A stretch of DNA of 64,000 nt from positions 54,715-118,714 of the forward strand of contig JAFZOJ010000134.1 of NCBI GenBank assembly GCA_017550685.1, given 5' to 3'. Under the pieces are notes generated by a model. The model was not told the origin of the DNA. It saw only the letters and a program-made list of their open reading frames with translations, and did not search any database. This document shows, piece by piece, positions 17,459 through 26,478 of this stretch. A program made the position numbers and the translations under genes. Source of the DNA: Treponema sp. GTDB lineage: Bacteria > Spirochaetota > Spirochaetia > Treponematales > Treponemataceae. Position 1 is the stretch's first letter, and every line of letters starts with the position of its first letter.

Positions 17459-17475
17459 TGATATAATAATATAAT
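17459..17475 (+). promoter_or_regulatory. Overlapping -10 boxes for the channel operon
   Basis: TG-A-TATAAT (17459-17467) and a second TATAAT (17470-17475) lie 12 and 4 bases before the ATG at 17480. No Shine-Dalgarno is visible, so the message is leaderless or nearly so. Confidence 0.5.
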
Positions 17476-17479
17476 TAAA

Positions 17480-18574
17480 ATGAACGAAAAGAAACTCAAC
17501 AAAAAAGGCATATTCAAACGTAAACTCAAACGATTACTCACAAATCCGTTCACTTATATTGCCATTATAATTGTCATTTCAATTTGTATTGCCACCTGTA
17601 TTGTTCATGAATATGAAGCAGATGGTAAAACTGACAGCGAAATATTCGGCTGGTTTGACACTATATGGCATACAATTGTAGCTGTTTCGGCTGCATACTT
17701 TGATTATTATGTAAAATCTATTCCGGGAAGAATGGCATCTCTTGTACTTCTTCTGTTCGGAATGATTGTATTCAGTTTTATAACCAGTAAAATCACTTCG
17801 GGATTCATGAATATCTTGATGAAAAATAATAAAGGTTTAAGGAAACTCAGGAATATGAAAAATCATTTTATTATTTGCGGCTGGCGACCGGGCTTTGATA
17901 AGATTCTGGAAGCTGTAATGAATTCTAATCCGGACATTTCTTCGGACAAAATTGTACTTGTAAACGAAGCTCCAAGCGAACATATTGAACAGCTTAAAAC
18001 AAACCTTTTTTTCAAGGATATTCACTATGTTGCCGGTGATTTTGCCGATGCACAGGTATTAAAACGAGCCTTTATCAATACTGCAGACCGTGCGCTTGTA
18101 ATTTCGGATCAGTCAAAGAAAAGAACAGAAATTGAAACTGATTCCCAGACCGTACTTGCAGTTATTGCAATTAAAAACGAGAATCCTTCTGTATATACTG
18201 CAGCCGAAGTTATAGACAAAAAATTTGAAGAGCACTTAAAGCTTGCACACTGTGATGAAGTTCTTCTTACACAGGAATATGAACACAGCCTTTTAGCAAC
18301 AGCTTCCAGTGGACTTGGCTACAGTAATGTAATCAAATCCTTTATCGGAACAGACGCAGATTCGGGAATCATTATCGAAGATTTCCCTTCATCATATTTT
18401 GGAAAACCCTACTCTGACCTTCTGGAAAAATATTCAAAAGAAGAAGGAAGCGTACTTGTAGGACTTTTGATTAATAACGAACCGCTTTTGACTCCAGATG
18501 ACACTTATGTAATTCCTGAAAAGTCAAAGGCAATCCTGATTTGTACAAATCAAAAACAGGAAGAAAAGAAATAG
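17480..18574 (+). CDS. Channel-like protein with RCK/TrkA-N domain and unusual pore, paralogue 1
   Basis: 364 residues. TM1 at ~25-43, a pore-helix-like stretch FDTIWHTIVAV (59-69), TM2 at ~86-110, then a cytosolic RCK domain starting NHFIICGWRPGFDKILEAV. This is the 2TM-plus-RCK plan of prokaryotic K+ channels, and PGRM matches the P-x-GR turn after the filter. In place of TVGYGD the filter region reads AAYFDY (71-76). The next gene encodes a paralogue and the third a cyclic-nucleotide-binding protein. Probably a membrane channel or a sensor derived from one; ion selectivity cannot be predicted. Confidence 0.85.
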   Translation: MNEKKLNKKGIFKRKLKRLLTNPFTYIAIIIVISICIATCIVHEYEADGKTDSEIFGWFDTIWHTIVAVSAAYFDYYVKSIPGRMASLVLLLFGMIVFSFITSKITSGFMNILMKNNKGLRKLRNMKNHFIICGWRPGFDKILEAVMNSNPDISSDKIVLVNEAPSEHIEQLKTNLFFKDIHYVAGDFADAQVLKRAFINTADRALVISDQSKKRTEIETDSQTVLAVIAIKNENPSVYTAAEVIDKKFEEHLKLAHCDEVLLTQEYEHSLLATASSGLGYSNVIKSFIGTDADSGIIIEDFPSSYFGKPYSDLLEKYSKEEGSVLVGLLINNEPLLTPDDTYVIPEKSKAILICTNQKQEEKK

Positions 18575-18585
18575 GAAACTTTTGT

Positions 18586-19779
18586 ATGGCAGAAAAAAAA
18601 CAGCTTAAAAAGATTTCTTTTTTCAGAAGACTAAAACTTTTCTTGCAGGAGCCTATTACTCTAATCTGCATTGGAATTGTCTTTTTAATTTTCATTGCAT
18701 GTATTGTTATTTATCATGCAGAAACAAAAACCGGCAGCGGTATTGAAACAAAATTTGATACCTTCTGGTTTATGTGTGTTGCAGTTTTTGCCAACTACTT
18801 TGAATATGTCTGTGAGTCACTTCCAGGACGTATGGCAGGCTGGACAATGCTCATGACCGGACTCGTTCTTTTTGGTGTAATTACAGCTAAAATAACATCT
18901 CTGTTCGTTGATATACAGATGAAAAATGATAAGGGGTTAAAAAAATTGAATTCTATGAATGACCATTTTTTAATTTGCGGCTGGCGTCCCGGCTTTGACA
19001 AGATTCTGGATAATGTTTTCATTTCTAACCCGGATATTTCTCCGGATCAGGTTGTTCTTATTAATGAAGCAACTGAACAGATTGAACTTTTAAGGACAAA
19101 TAAAAAATACAAGGACTTAAATTATGTTTCCGGTGACTTTACCGACGAAGCAGTATTAAACCGTGCTCATATCAAAACTGCCAGCCGTGCCCTTGTAATT
19201 TCAGATAAATCAAAGGAATACTCTCCTCTTGAAATTGACTCTCGTACAGTTCTTGCTGTATTGACCATGGAAACCATGAGCCGCGGTCTATATATAGTTG
19301 CAGAACTTATTAGCGAAAAGTTTGAAAAGCATCTTAAGATGGCACACTGTGATGAAATTATTTTGAGTCAGGAATATGAAAGAAGTCTTTTAGCAACAGC
19401 CTCAAGTGGTCAGGGCTATGGTAATGTAATTAAATCCCTGATTAGTGATGATTCAGATTCAGGTATTTTAATTAGTGAGATTCCGGAAAGCTTTGTAGGC
19501 AAAACCTATCAGGAATTAAAGGAATATTCACTCAAATCTTCAAAAAAGAATGGTATTATTGTTGGACTTCTTCTTAATTCAGGAAACTTTCACCTGCGCC
19601 GAATGGAAGCTATCCGCGAGGCTCAGAAAAACCCGAATATTTCTGCAATCATATCAAGTCTTCAAAAGGTAAAAAATCTTGTGAGCAATGAACCTCTTCT
19701 TGCCCCATCAAATAATTTTATTGTTCCAAAGAATGCCCGTGCAATTTATGTACGGGGAAAGCCGAACGAAAACAATTAA
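18586..19779 (+). CDS. Channel-like protein with RCK/TrkA-N domain and unusual pore, paralogue 2
   Basis: 397 residues from the ATG at 18586; the in-frame TTG at 18541 lies inside the upstream gene and is unlikely. Same plan as its neighbour: TM1 ~24-44, pore helix FDTFWFMCVAV, filter replacement ANYFEY, PGRM turn, TM2, RCK domain beginning HFLICGWRPGFDKIL. The A-x-Y-F-D/E-Y string is shared by both paralogues, so the altered filter is conserved rather than decayed. A ~30-residue insertion near the C-terminus (FHLRRMEAIREAQKNP...) is absent from paralogue 1. Eleven bases separate the genes, so a heteromer is likely. Confidence 0.85.
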   Translation: MAEKKQLKKISFFRRLKLFLQEPITLICIGIVFLIFIACIVIYHAETKTGSGIETKFDTFWFMCVAVFANYFEYVCESLPGRMAGWTMLMTGLVLFGVITAKITSLFVDIQMKNDKGLKKLNSMNDHFLICGWRPGFDKILDNVFISNPDISPDQVVLINEATEQIELLRTNKKYKDLNYVSGDFTDEAVLNRAHIKTASRALVISDKSKEYSPLEIDSRTVLAVLTMETMSRGLYIVAELISEKFEKHLKMAHCDEIILSQEYERSLLATASSGQGYGNVIKSLISDDSDSGILISEIPESFVGKTYQELKEYSLKSSKKNGIIVGLLLNSGNFHLRRMEAIREAQKNPNISAIISSLQKVKNLVSNEPLLAPSNNFIVPKNARAIYVRGKPNENN

Positions 19780-19791
19780 CGGAGGAAAAGA

Positions 19792-20307
19792 ATGGATTCT
19801 TTTGAAAAAGTATTGCCAAAAATATTAAAGCTTCAGCTCTTTGCAGATTTCAGCGATTCAGATCCGACAGATATAGAAATTTTAAAATCAGTTTATGATA
19901 TTCTTGAAATAAAGACTTTTAAAAAAGATGAAGTAATTATCCGCGAAGGAGAAACCGGAAGCTTGTTTTATATTCTCTATTCCGGCCAGGTTTTAATTAC
20001 CCGTGGAACTCCAGCCGGTGATATTATTGCTCTTGCCACCCTTAATTCTGAACAGAACATCTTTTTTGGAGAAATGGCAATTATTACAAACGACCAGCGT
20101 TCTGCAACTGTAACTGCCAATACAAACTGCAGTACTCTGACCATTTCCGGAGAAAAGTTTTCTAAACTTTGCGATAAATATCCGGTACTGGGCTACAGAA
20201 TATACAGCGTGCTTGCCCGTCGTCTTGCAAAAACCCTGCGCGAGACAAATAATGACAAGGCGATTTTGTATGAAGCCTTGTGCAATGAGATAGAGATTGG
20301 TGTTTAG
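19792..20307 (+). CDS. Free-standing cyclic-nucleotide-binding domain protein
   Basis: 171 residues, almost all one CNB fold. The phosphate-binding cassette is FGEMAIITNDQRSATV near residues 96-111, with the conserved G-E and R-S-A-T of cAMP/cGMP binders; the N-terminal strands include VIIREGETGSLFYILYSGQV. There is no HTH, so it is not a CRP-type activator. GGAGG at 19781-19785 is a strong ribosome site. Third gene of the channel operon, 12 bp after paralogue 2, so it probably acts as a separate gating subunit. It overlaps the convergent acyl-CoA synthetase stop by 4 bp. Confidence 0.9.
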   Translation: MDSFEKVLPKILKLQLFADFSDSDPTDIEILKSVYDILEIKTFKKDEVIIREGETGSLFYILYSGQVLITRGTPAGDIIALATLNSEQNIFFGEMAIITNDQRSATVTANTNCSTLTISGEKFSKLCDKYPVLGYRIYSVLARRLAKTLRETNNDKAILYEALCNEIEIGV

Positions 20308-21950
20308 TCTTCTACCTTCAGAACTTCTCTACGGTACTTTGTTCCAATTTCGGTGAGCTTGAACTTCTGGATTTTGCCGGAACCGGTCATAGGGAATTCA
20401 TCCAGGAACATTACAAGCTGCGGCCACTTAAACTTAGAAAGCTTGTCGCGGCAGAACTCAATTACATCCTGTTCTGTAAGCTGTTTGCCTTCGTGCAGGA
20501 TGATAAAAGCACCTGTAATTTCACCATAGCGTTCAGATTTAACTGCAGCAACCTGAATATCTTTAATTTCAGGCATCTGAGCTAAGAACTCTTCAATTTC
20601 CTTTGGATAAATATTTTCACCACCGCGGATAATCATATCTTTAATGCGGCCTGTAATCTTAAAGTTTCCGTTTTCATCCTTTACACCAAGGTCACCTGAA
20701 TGAAGGTATCCGTTCTTGTCGATTGTTTCAGCGGTAGCTTCAGGCATTTTATAGTAGCCCTTCATTACGTTCCAGCCCTTACAACACATTTCACCCTGTA
20801 CACCAACAGGACATTCCTTACCTGTTTCAGGATCCAGAACCTTTACATCAATACCTTCAAAAGCGTCACCTACTGTGGTAGCCTTTACTTCTACAGTATC
20901 GTTCCAGTGGCTCTGAGTCATACCCGGACTTGATTCTGTAAGACCATAAACAGAAGTAATTTCAGGCATATGCATTTTTTCGATTACGGTTTTCATAAGT
21001 TCTACAGGAACACCGGAACCTGCCATAATACCTGTGCGTAGAGAGGTCAAATCAAACATGCTGAACATAGGATGATTAAGCTCTGCAATAAACATTGTAG
21101 GAACACCGTAAAGCGATGTACACTTCTCTTTCTGAATTGAAGCAAGTGCAACAAGAGGATCAAAGCTTTCCAAAAGTACGTGAGTACCGCCATGAGTAAG
21201 AACGGCCATAACACCAAGTACAATTCCAAAACAATGGAAAAGCGGAACCAGGAGGCAAAGGCGGTCATTTTCTGTATAGCGCATGCGCTCACCGATAATC
21301 CATCCGTCGTTGATGATATTATGGCTCGAAAGCATTACACCCTTTGGAAATCCTGTTGTTCCTGAGGTATACTGCATGTTTACAACATCATGCTGGCTTA
21401 CCTGATCTTCAATTTCGTGAATAATCTTAATATCAACATGCTGACCAAGAAGTAAAAGCTCCGGAGTTGAATAAAGGCCTCGGAATTTTTCCGGTCCCAT
21501 AAAAACAACATTGCGCAGGCATGGAAAACGCTTGGATTTAAGGCATCCGCGCTCATATTCATCAATTTCGGGTACAAGCTCTTTAATCATTGCAACATAA
21601 TTTGAATCTTTTATACCGTCGCAAAGACAAAGAGTTGTTAAGTCTGCCTGTTTTACCAGGTATTCAAGTTCGTGGGATTTATAAGAAGTATTAACAGTTA
21701 CTGCAACAGCACCAAGACGTGCACATGCAAACATATAAGTAAGCCAGTCCGGAACGTTTGTAGCCCAGATACCTACATTATCACCCTTGCGTACGCCGAT
21801 TGCATAAAGTCCACAGGCAAGGTCATCTACACGTTTGTCAAATTGAGCATAAGTAAAACGAAGATCACGGTCTGCATAAACCATAAATTCGTGCTCAGGA
21901 TTAGCTTTAGTTTTTTCTCTTAAAAGTTTGGATAAAGTTAATTCTATCAT
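20304..21950 (-). CDS. AMP-forming acyl-CoA synthetase (FadD-like)
   Basis: 548 residues from ATG 21950 (MIELTLSKLLREKT); an upstream in-frame TTG at 21986 overlaps the -35 box and is rejected. ANL motifs: MQYTSGTTGFPKGVMLSSHN near 190, YGLTESSPGMTQ near 335, YLHSGDLGVKDENGNFKITG near 420, IIRGGENIYPKEIEEFL near 440 and the lysine region PMTGSGKIQKFKLTE. Close to medium/long-chain and methylmalonyl-type synthetases; exact acid unknown. It is transcribed alone from promoter 2 of the three-member set, and the -10 sits seven bases before the ATG, so it should be leaderless. Confidence 0.93.
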   Translation of the reverse strand: MIELTLSKLLREKTKANPEHEFMVYADRDLRFTYAQFDKRVDDLACGLYAIGVRKGDNVGIWATNVPDWLTYMFACARLGAVAVTVNTSYKSHELEYLVKQADLTTLCLCDGIKDSNYVAMIKELVPEIDEYERGCLKSKRFPCLRNVVFMGPEKFRGLYSTPELLLLGQHVDIKIIHEIEDQVSQHDVVNMQYTSGTTGFPKGVMLSSHNIINDGWIIGERMRYTENDRLCLLVPLFHCFGIVLGVMAVLTHGGTHVLLESFDPLVALASIQKEKCTSLYGVPTMFIAELNHPMFSMFDLTSLRTGIMAGSGVPVELMKTVIEKMHMPEITSVYGLTESSPGMTQSHWNDTVEVKATTVGDAFEGIDVKVLDPETGKECPVGVQGEMCCKGWNVMKGYYKMPEATAETIDKNGYLHSGDLGVKDENGNFKITGRIKDMIIRGGENIYPKEIEEFLAQMPEIKDIQVAAVKSERYGEITGAFIILHEGKQLTEQDVIEFCRDKLSKFKWPQLVMFLDEFPMTGSGKIQKFKLTEIGTKYRREVLKVED

Positions 21951-21957
21951 ATGTAAA

Positions 21958-22028
21958 AATATACAAAAAAATATATAGAAAATCAATAGAAATATTTAAT
22001 AATATTAAAGATATTTAATATTATTAAA
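21958..22028 (-). promoter_or_regulatory. Promoter 2 of the three-member set
   Basis: On the minus strand: palindromic 15-mers TTTAATAATATTAAA (22028-22014) and TTTAATATTATTAAA (22009-21995), 19 bp apart, TCTATTGA with -35 TTGATT (21986-21981), 17 bp spacer, -10 TATATT (21963-21958), seven bases, ATG at 21950. Confidence 0.75.
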
Positions 22029-22030
22029 TA

Positions 22031-22180
22031 ATAAGCGTGAGGGAACAAAACGGGGGACAAAATGACTCTGTCTGTTGATGCCGCGGGAGCGGCATTCAAT
22101 AGTTCCATTGCAACAGACAGCGTCAAGCGGCCTAGGCCGCGCTTTTGGCCACCGTTTTGTGACCGTAAGCATTTTTTTCT
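22031..22180 (-). repeat. Structured promoter-facing element, copy E
   Basis: Begins immediately beyond the upstream 15-mer of promoter 2. P2 is GCGGCCTAGGCCGC, again a perfect palindrome of its own sequence; P3 CTGTCTGTTG/CAACAGACAG; P4 ATGCCGC/GCGGCAT around GGGA. P1 is ACAAAACGG with CCGTTTTGT. Unlike the other copies, its AT-rich outer flanks are not clearly complementary. The GGTCAC end (C22164) is 67 bp from the FIST gene start. Confidence 0.88.
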
Positions 22181-22213
22181 TAAGCATTTTTTTCTATCTT
22201 TTTTGAAATTTTA

Positions 22214-22222
22214 TGATATAAT
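22214..22222 (+). promoter_or_regulatory. Extended -10 box for the FIST operon, leaderless layout
   Basis: TG-A-TATAAT ends eight bases before the ATG at 22231, with no ribosome binding site in between. Confidence 0.55.
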
Positions 22223-22230
22223 TATATGTT

Positions 22231-23346
22231 ATGGAACGTTGCCTTGTGGCTTTAAGCGGAACTGGAACCAAAGAAAATGATTTTCAGATCTGCTACGAAA
22301 AAATTTCTTCTCAAAACTGCTGTCCCAAAATAATTATTTTTTATTCAGACTATGATGATTTATGGTACTATGCAAAGCAGCTTAAAGAAAAATTCCCCGA
22401 AGCTACTTCAATAGGATGCTCAACATGTATGAATTTCTGTACAGAAGGATATTCCGAAAAAGGATTTTCCATGATGGCAATTTTCAGCGGTGTTGAATGT
22501 TCTTCAGGCTTAATTTATGAGGTATCAAGGCATCCAAAAAACTACTCCCAGCATATAAGGGACGCTCTAAAATCACTTACATCAACTGACAATACCTGCT
22601 GTCTGGAATTTACTACCTCAGGTTTCCGCTGCGAAGAGCTTGTCCTTGACACCTTTGAAGAACTCCTGCATGGAACAAATATCAAGGTAGCGGGTTCTAC
22701 AGCCGGCAGCAATATAAATGAAAAAACTTCCCTGGTTGCCTTAAACGGAGACATTTTTGTCGAGACCTGTGCCTTCATTTTCATTCACAATCTTGAAGGA
22801 AAAATCCAGCTTTACAGAGAAAACCTGTTCCGCCCTACCGCACATCAGCTTAGAATTACAGATGTTGCCTGCGACGAACAGCGTGTATATGAATTTGAAA
22901 ACCGCCCGGCTGCCGAAGTTTTATGCAATCTTTTGAATGTAGACAAGGAACATCTTCTTGCTACCCTTAAAACAAATCCTATAGGCAGAATCGAAGGAGA
23001 CAGCATCCTTATTTCCGAAGCAAAAGAAGTTATGCCGGATGATTCAATCATTTATTATACAAGACTTTATAACATGACCCGCGTAGTTCTTCTGGAACAG
23101 GATCATTTTGAAAGTGTATGGGATGAAACAGCAAGACATATGAAAAAGCTTTTGCCAAATCCTTCTTTTTCAATTGCCGTACACTGCATATCACGAACCC
23201 GACTTATTAAATCCCAGAATAAATTTGATGATTTTTCAAACAGACTCTGTTCAATACTTGGAAAATACATTGGTGTTTCAGGTTATGGAGAACAGATTAT
23301 GTATAATAACCTTAATCAATCTATGGTATTAATTTGTTTTGAATAA
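22231..23346 (+). CDS. FIST domain sensory protein (FIST_N plus FIST_C)
   Basis: 371 residues, soluble. FIST_N occupies about residues 25-215 (KIIIFYSDYDDLWYYAKQL, TSIGCSTCMNFCTEG, KVAGSTAGSNIN) and FIST_C about 230-365 (FENRPAAEVLCNLLNV, RIEGDSILISEAKEV, SFSIAVHCISR). FIST domains are predicted to bind small ligands and pair with signalling outputs. Here the domain is free-standing, and the output is probably the hydrogenase-like/EAL fusion 23 bp downstream in the same operon. Cysteines CSTC and CC in the first domain could bind metal or sense redox state; this is inference. Confidence 0.92.
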   Translation: MERCLVALSGTGTKENDFQICYEKISSQNCCPKIIIFYSDYDDLWYYAKQLKEKFPEATSIGCSTCMNFCTEGYSEKGFSMMAIFSGVECSSGLIYEVSRHPKNYSQHIRDALKSLTSTDNTCCLEFTTSGFRCEELVLDTFEELLHGTNIKVAGSTAGSNINEKTSLVALNGDIFVETCAFIFIHNLEGKIQLYRENLFRPTAHQLRITDVACDEQRVYEFENRPAAEVLCNLLNVDKEHLLATLKTNPIGRIEGDSILISEAKEVMPDDSIIYYTRLYNMTRVVLLEQDHFESVWDETARHMKKLLPNPSFSIAVHCISRTRLIKSQNKFDDFSNRLCSILGKYIGVSGYGEQIMYNNLNQSMVLICFE

Positions 23347-23369
23347 ATTAAACTTTACAGAGGCCTTTG

Positions 23370-26300
23370 ATGTTCAGATTCAATAACGGAATAATTGTCA
23401 CTAACGAAAACTGTATCGGCTGTAATTATTGTATTTCTCAATGCTCTATTATGGGTGCAAACATTTCCGCTACCAGAAACGGAAAAAAAATCATAGCGGT
23501 AGATTCCGACAAATGTAATCACTGTGGTAAATGTATTGCCCTTTGTATACACGATGCCCGCGAGCTTGTAGACGATACCGATCAGTTCTTTGAAGATTTG
23601 AACAACGGAGAAAAAATCTCGCTCATAATTGACCCAAGCTTTTATTTTGCCTATGGCGAAAAGGCATATCAGATTTCGCAGTACTTTCACTCACTCGGCG
23701 TAGAAAAAATATACGACAGCTCATTCGGTTCTGAAATTTCCATCTGGGCAACAGTAAAATATCTTAAGGAAAACTATGATAAGCCTGTAAAAGAAAAAGC
23801 CTTTATCGTAAACAACTGCCCTGCCTTTATAAATGTTGTAGAGATGAAGTATCCTCAGCTTTTGAATAAGGTTATTCCTATTCAGTCGGGACCATTTTGT
23901 ACTGCAATCTATGCACATAAATATTTAAAGGACACAAACAAAATTGCATATCTTGGTCCTTGTATTGCTAAAAAGGATGAAATGATTACCAGGAATACGC
24001 ATAATAATATTAACTATAACCTTACCTATACTCACATCTGGCAAAAAATAAAGGATATAGATTTTTCAAACTACGAGCCATATTATTCAGATCTTAAAAG
24101 CATTGGATTTGGACGCTTTACAATAAGAACCGGCTTTTACAAGATGATGATTTCCCGCTTCTTCTCTGTAAAGGAAGTTACGATGGTACACAGTGGAGCC
24201 GGAGATCCTACATTCAAAAAAATCCTTATGTATACTGATACCGAATACGATAACCTGCAGCCGCTGCTTGCCGAAGTTTATGCGTGCAACCAGGGTTGTT
24301 TTGAAGGTCCAGGTGCCGAAACTACTGTTTATAAAAAAGGTGAAAACTTTTCACGCTTCTTAAAAGAGTTTAAAGAATATTTTGAAAGCTTTGAACCTGC
24401 AACAACAGATTTTAAAAAATCTACGGAATTCCTTTTTAATAAATTCAAAGATTTTGATGCAAATGATTTTAAGAGGGAGTTTACAGAAAGATATATTCAG
24501 CCATATCACATTTCTGATTCAGTTTATGATGATATCTTTAATTCCATGCTCAAAACTACAGAAGAAAAACGTCATATAGACTGCGGTATGTGCGGCTACA
24601 AAACCTGTAAGAATATGGCAACCGCAATAGCCTACTCGTACAACAAAAAGGAAAACTGTATTCATTATATGAATGATGAAATGATGCATCGTCTTTATAC
24701 AGATACAGTTGCCAACTGTCCAAACCGACAGGCCTTTGTAGAAAAAGTTACTGAGGTTATGGAGCAGAATCCTGATAAAAAATACAGACTTTACTGCGGT
24801 GATATTAACAAATACAAGGTTATTAACGAGCTTTACGGCAGCGATATAGGTGACGCAGTATTACGTACAATAAGCAGTAAATTTCATGAGCTGTTTCATG
24901 GTATCGGCTGGTGGGCAAGAATTACCAGCGGTCAGTTTGCATTATTCATCGAAGAAACCCTTGATAATATTCAAAAGATAATGAATCTTAAATCCTTTGA
25001 CTGTACAGCTTTGGGAATTAACTACCCTATTACCATGCGCTTTGGTTTTTACAGTATGCAGGAAAATGCAGATGAGCAGAATCATTCTGTTATGAATATG
25101 ATTAACAGTGCAATTCTTGCCATGGATTTAAGGGTAACACTGCAGGAAAATACTTACAGTGCCTTTACACAAAACCTCAAAAAGAAACAGCATGACGAAG
25201 CAAAGCTTTCTTCTCTTATGAAGCTTGCTCTTGATAATAATGAATTTATCCTTTGGTATCAGCCGCAGTATTCTTCTTCTTCAGGTAAGCTTGTTGGAGC
25301 CGAAGCGCTCTGCCGCTGGATAAATAAAGAAGGCCAGATTATTTCGCCGTCTGTATTTATTCCGGTAACAGAAAAAAATGGATTTATCCGTTATCTTGAT
25401 AAAGAAATCTGGAGAAAGGCATTCAGCACGCTCAGAAGATGGATTGACGAAGGCTATGAGCCTGTTCCTATTTCCATAAATATTTCCCGTGTAAGTCTTG
25501 AATCAGACGGAATCTATTACACAATAAAATATCTTAAGGATGAATATCACATTCCGCCTGAGCTTGTACATTTTGAAATTACAGAAAGTGCCTACATCGG
25601 CGACGAAGGAAACTTTTTACAGCGCATCAATTTAATCCGCAGCCTTGGTTTTAAAATTGCCATGGACGATTTTGGAAGCGGTTACTCTTCCCTCAATTCT
25701 CTTAAAGATATTCCGATTGATATCATTAAGCTTGATATGGGCTTTTTAAATGATACAAACGGACTTACACAGATTGCAGATGAAAATAATGATTCTATGG
25801 AAAACGATAATAGCTTTAATGCAATTCAAAACCGTGGCGGAACAATTATCAGCTCTGTAATTCGTATGGCACAAAAGCTTAAATATATTACTGTAGCAGA
25901 AGGTGTAGAAAATGAAGAACAGCTAAGATTCTTGAACAGTATTGGATGTGATATAATCCAGGGATTTTTATTTGCCAAACCAATGCCGGAAGATGCTTTT
26001 ATTGAAATCTTAAAAAACAAGGATAAAGAATATAAGGTAGCTCCTGTTCAGACTAAAGGGCAATTTGATATTGCAAAATTTATAAATCCTACAACTCAGG
26101 AATCATATGTTTTTGATAATTTTGTAGGACCTGCATTAATTGTTGAGTATAACGTAGAAAAAACACATACAACTATTTTGCGAACAAATCCACAGGCCAA
26201 AGAATTATTCGGTGTTGCAGACAGATCTTTTGATGTTATAAATAATCTGTTCTCAAGATTTGTTCAGTCTGTAAACGGTAAGCCTATGAGACAAGCCTTT

Positions 26301-26477
26301 GAGAAAGCAACCAAAACCAAGAAAGAAGTTATCTGCGAAGTGCGCATTCATAATCTGAGTGTACACGATGTAAAATACATAAGGTCTCATATCTGGCAGA
26401 TTAATACAAATGGTGTTACTTATGTTTTCTACATAATGTTTGAGGATATTTCAGAATTTAGAAATCCGGCAAAATAG
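23370..26477 (+). CDS. [FeFe]-hydrogenase-like sensor fused to GGDEF and EAL domains
   Basis: 1035 residues from ATG 23370, with GAGG seven bases upstream (an in-frame TTG at 23367 precedes it). Order: two [4Fe-4S] ferredoxin motifs (CIGCNYCISQC at 15-25, CNHCGKCIALC near 50); a hydrogenase large-subunit-like domain (~75-370) with NNCPAF, LGPCIAKKDE and EVYACNQGC at the three H-cluster loops; a four-cysteine Fes motif CGMCGYKTCKN then C near 400-420; GGDEF (~440-590) degraded to TSGQF; EAL (~620-890) with GAEALCRW, FEITES, DDFGSGYSSL and KLDMGF intact; and a PAS-like tail. Likely a redox- or H2-responsive c-di-GMP phosphodiesterase. The stop is one base from the convergent GGDEF gene. Confidence 0.92.
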   Translation: MFRFNNGIIVTNENCIGCNYCISQCSIMGANISATRNGKKIIAVDSDKCNHCGKCIALCIHDARELVDDTDQFFEDLNNGEKISLIIDPSFYFAYGEKAYQISQYFHSLGVEKIYDSSFGSEISIWATVKYLKENYDKPVKEKAFIVNNCPAFINVVEMKYPQLLNKVIPIQSGPFCTAIYAHKYLKDTNKIAYLGPCIAKKDEMITRNTHNNINYNLTYTHIWQKIKDIDFSNYEPYYSDLKSIGFGRFTIRTGFYKMMISRFFSVKEVTMVHSGAGDPTFKKILMYTDTEYDNLQPLLAEVYACNQGCFEGPGAETTVYKKGENFSRFLKEFKEYFESFEPATTDFKKSTEFLFNKFKDFDANDFKREFTERYIQPYHISDSVYDDIFNSMLKTTEEKRHIDCGMCGYKTCKNMATAIAYSYNKKENCIHYMNDEMMHRLYTDTVANCPNRQAFVEKVTEVMEQNPDKKYRLYCGDINKYKVINELYGSDIGDAVLRTISSKFHELFHGIGWWARITSGQFALFIEETLDNIQKIMNLKSFDCTALGINYPITMRFGFYSMQENADEQNHSVMNMINSAILAMDLRVTLQENTYSAFTQNLKKKQHDEAKLSSLMKLALDNNEFILWYQPQYSSSSGKLVGAEALCRWINKEGQIISPSVFIPVTEKNGFIRYLDKEIWRKAFSTLRRWIDEGYEPVPISINISRVSLESDGIYYTIKYLKDEYHIPPELVHFEITESAYIGDEGNFLQRINLIRSLGFKIAMDDFGSGYSSLNSLKDIPIDIIKLDMGFLNDTNGLTQIADENNDSMENDNSFNAIQNRGGTIISSVIRMAQKLKYITVAEGVENEEQLRFLNSIGCDIIQGFLFAKPMPEDAFIEILKNKDKEYKVAPVQTKGQFDIAKFINPTTQESYVFDNFVGPALIVEYNVEKTHTTILRTNPQAKELFGVADRSFDVINNLFSRFVQSVNGKPMRQAFEKATKTKKEVICEVRIHNLSVHDVKYIRSHIWQINTNGVTYVFYIMFEDISEFRNPAK

Positions 26478-26478
26478 C

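Noticed and set aside
17135..17479. Gene-free 345 bp stretch checked for a riboswitch or small RNA
   Set aside because: Everything seen there is accounted for by promoter 1, element copy D and the channel promoter; no known riboswitch motif was recognised.
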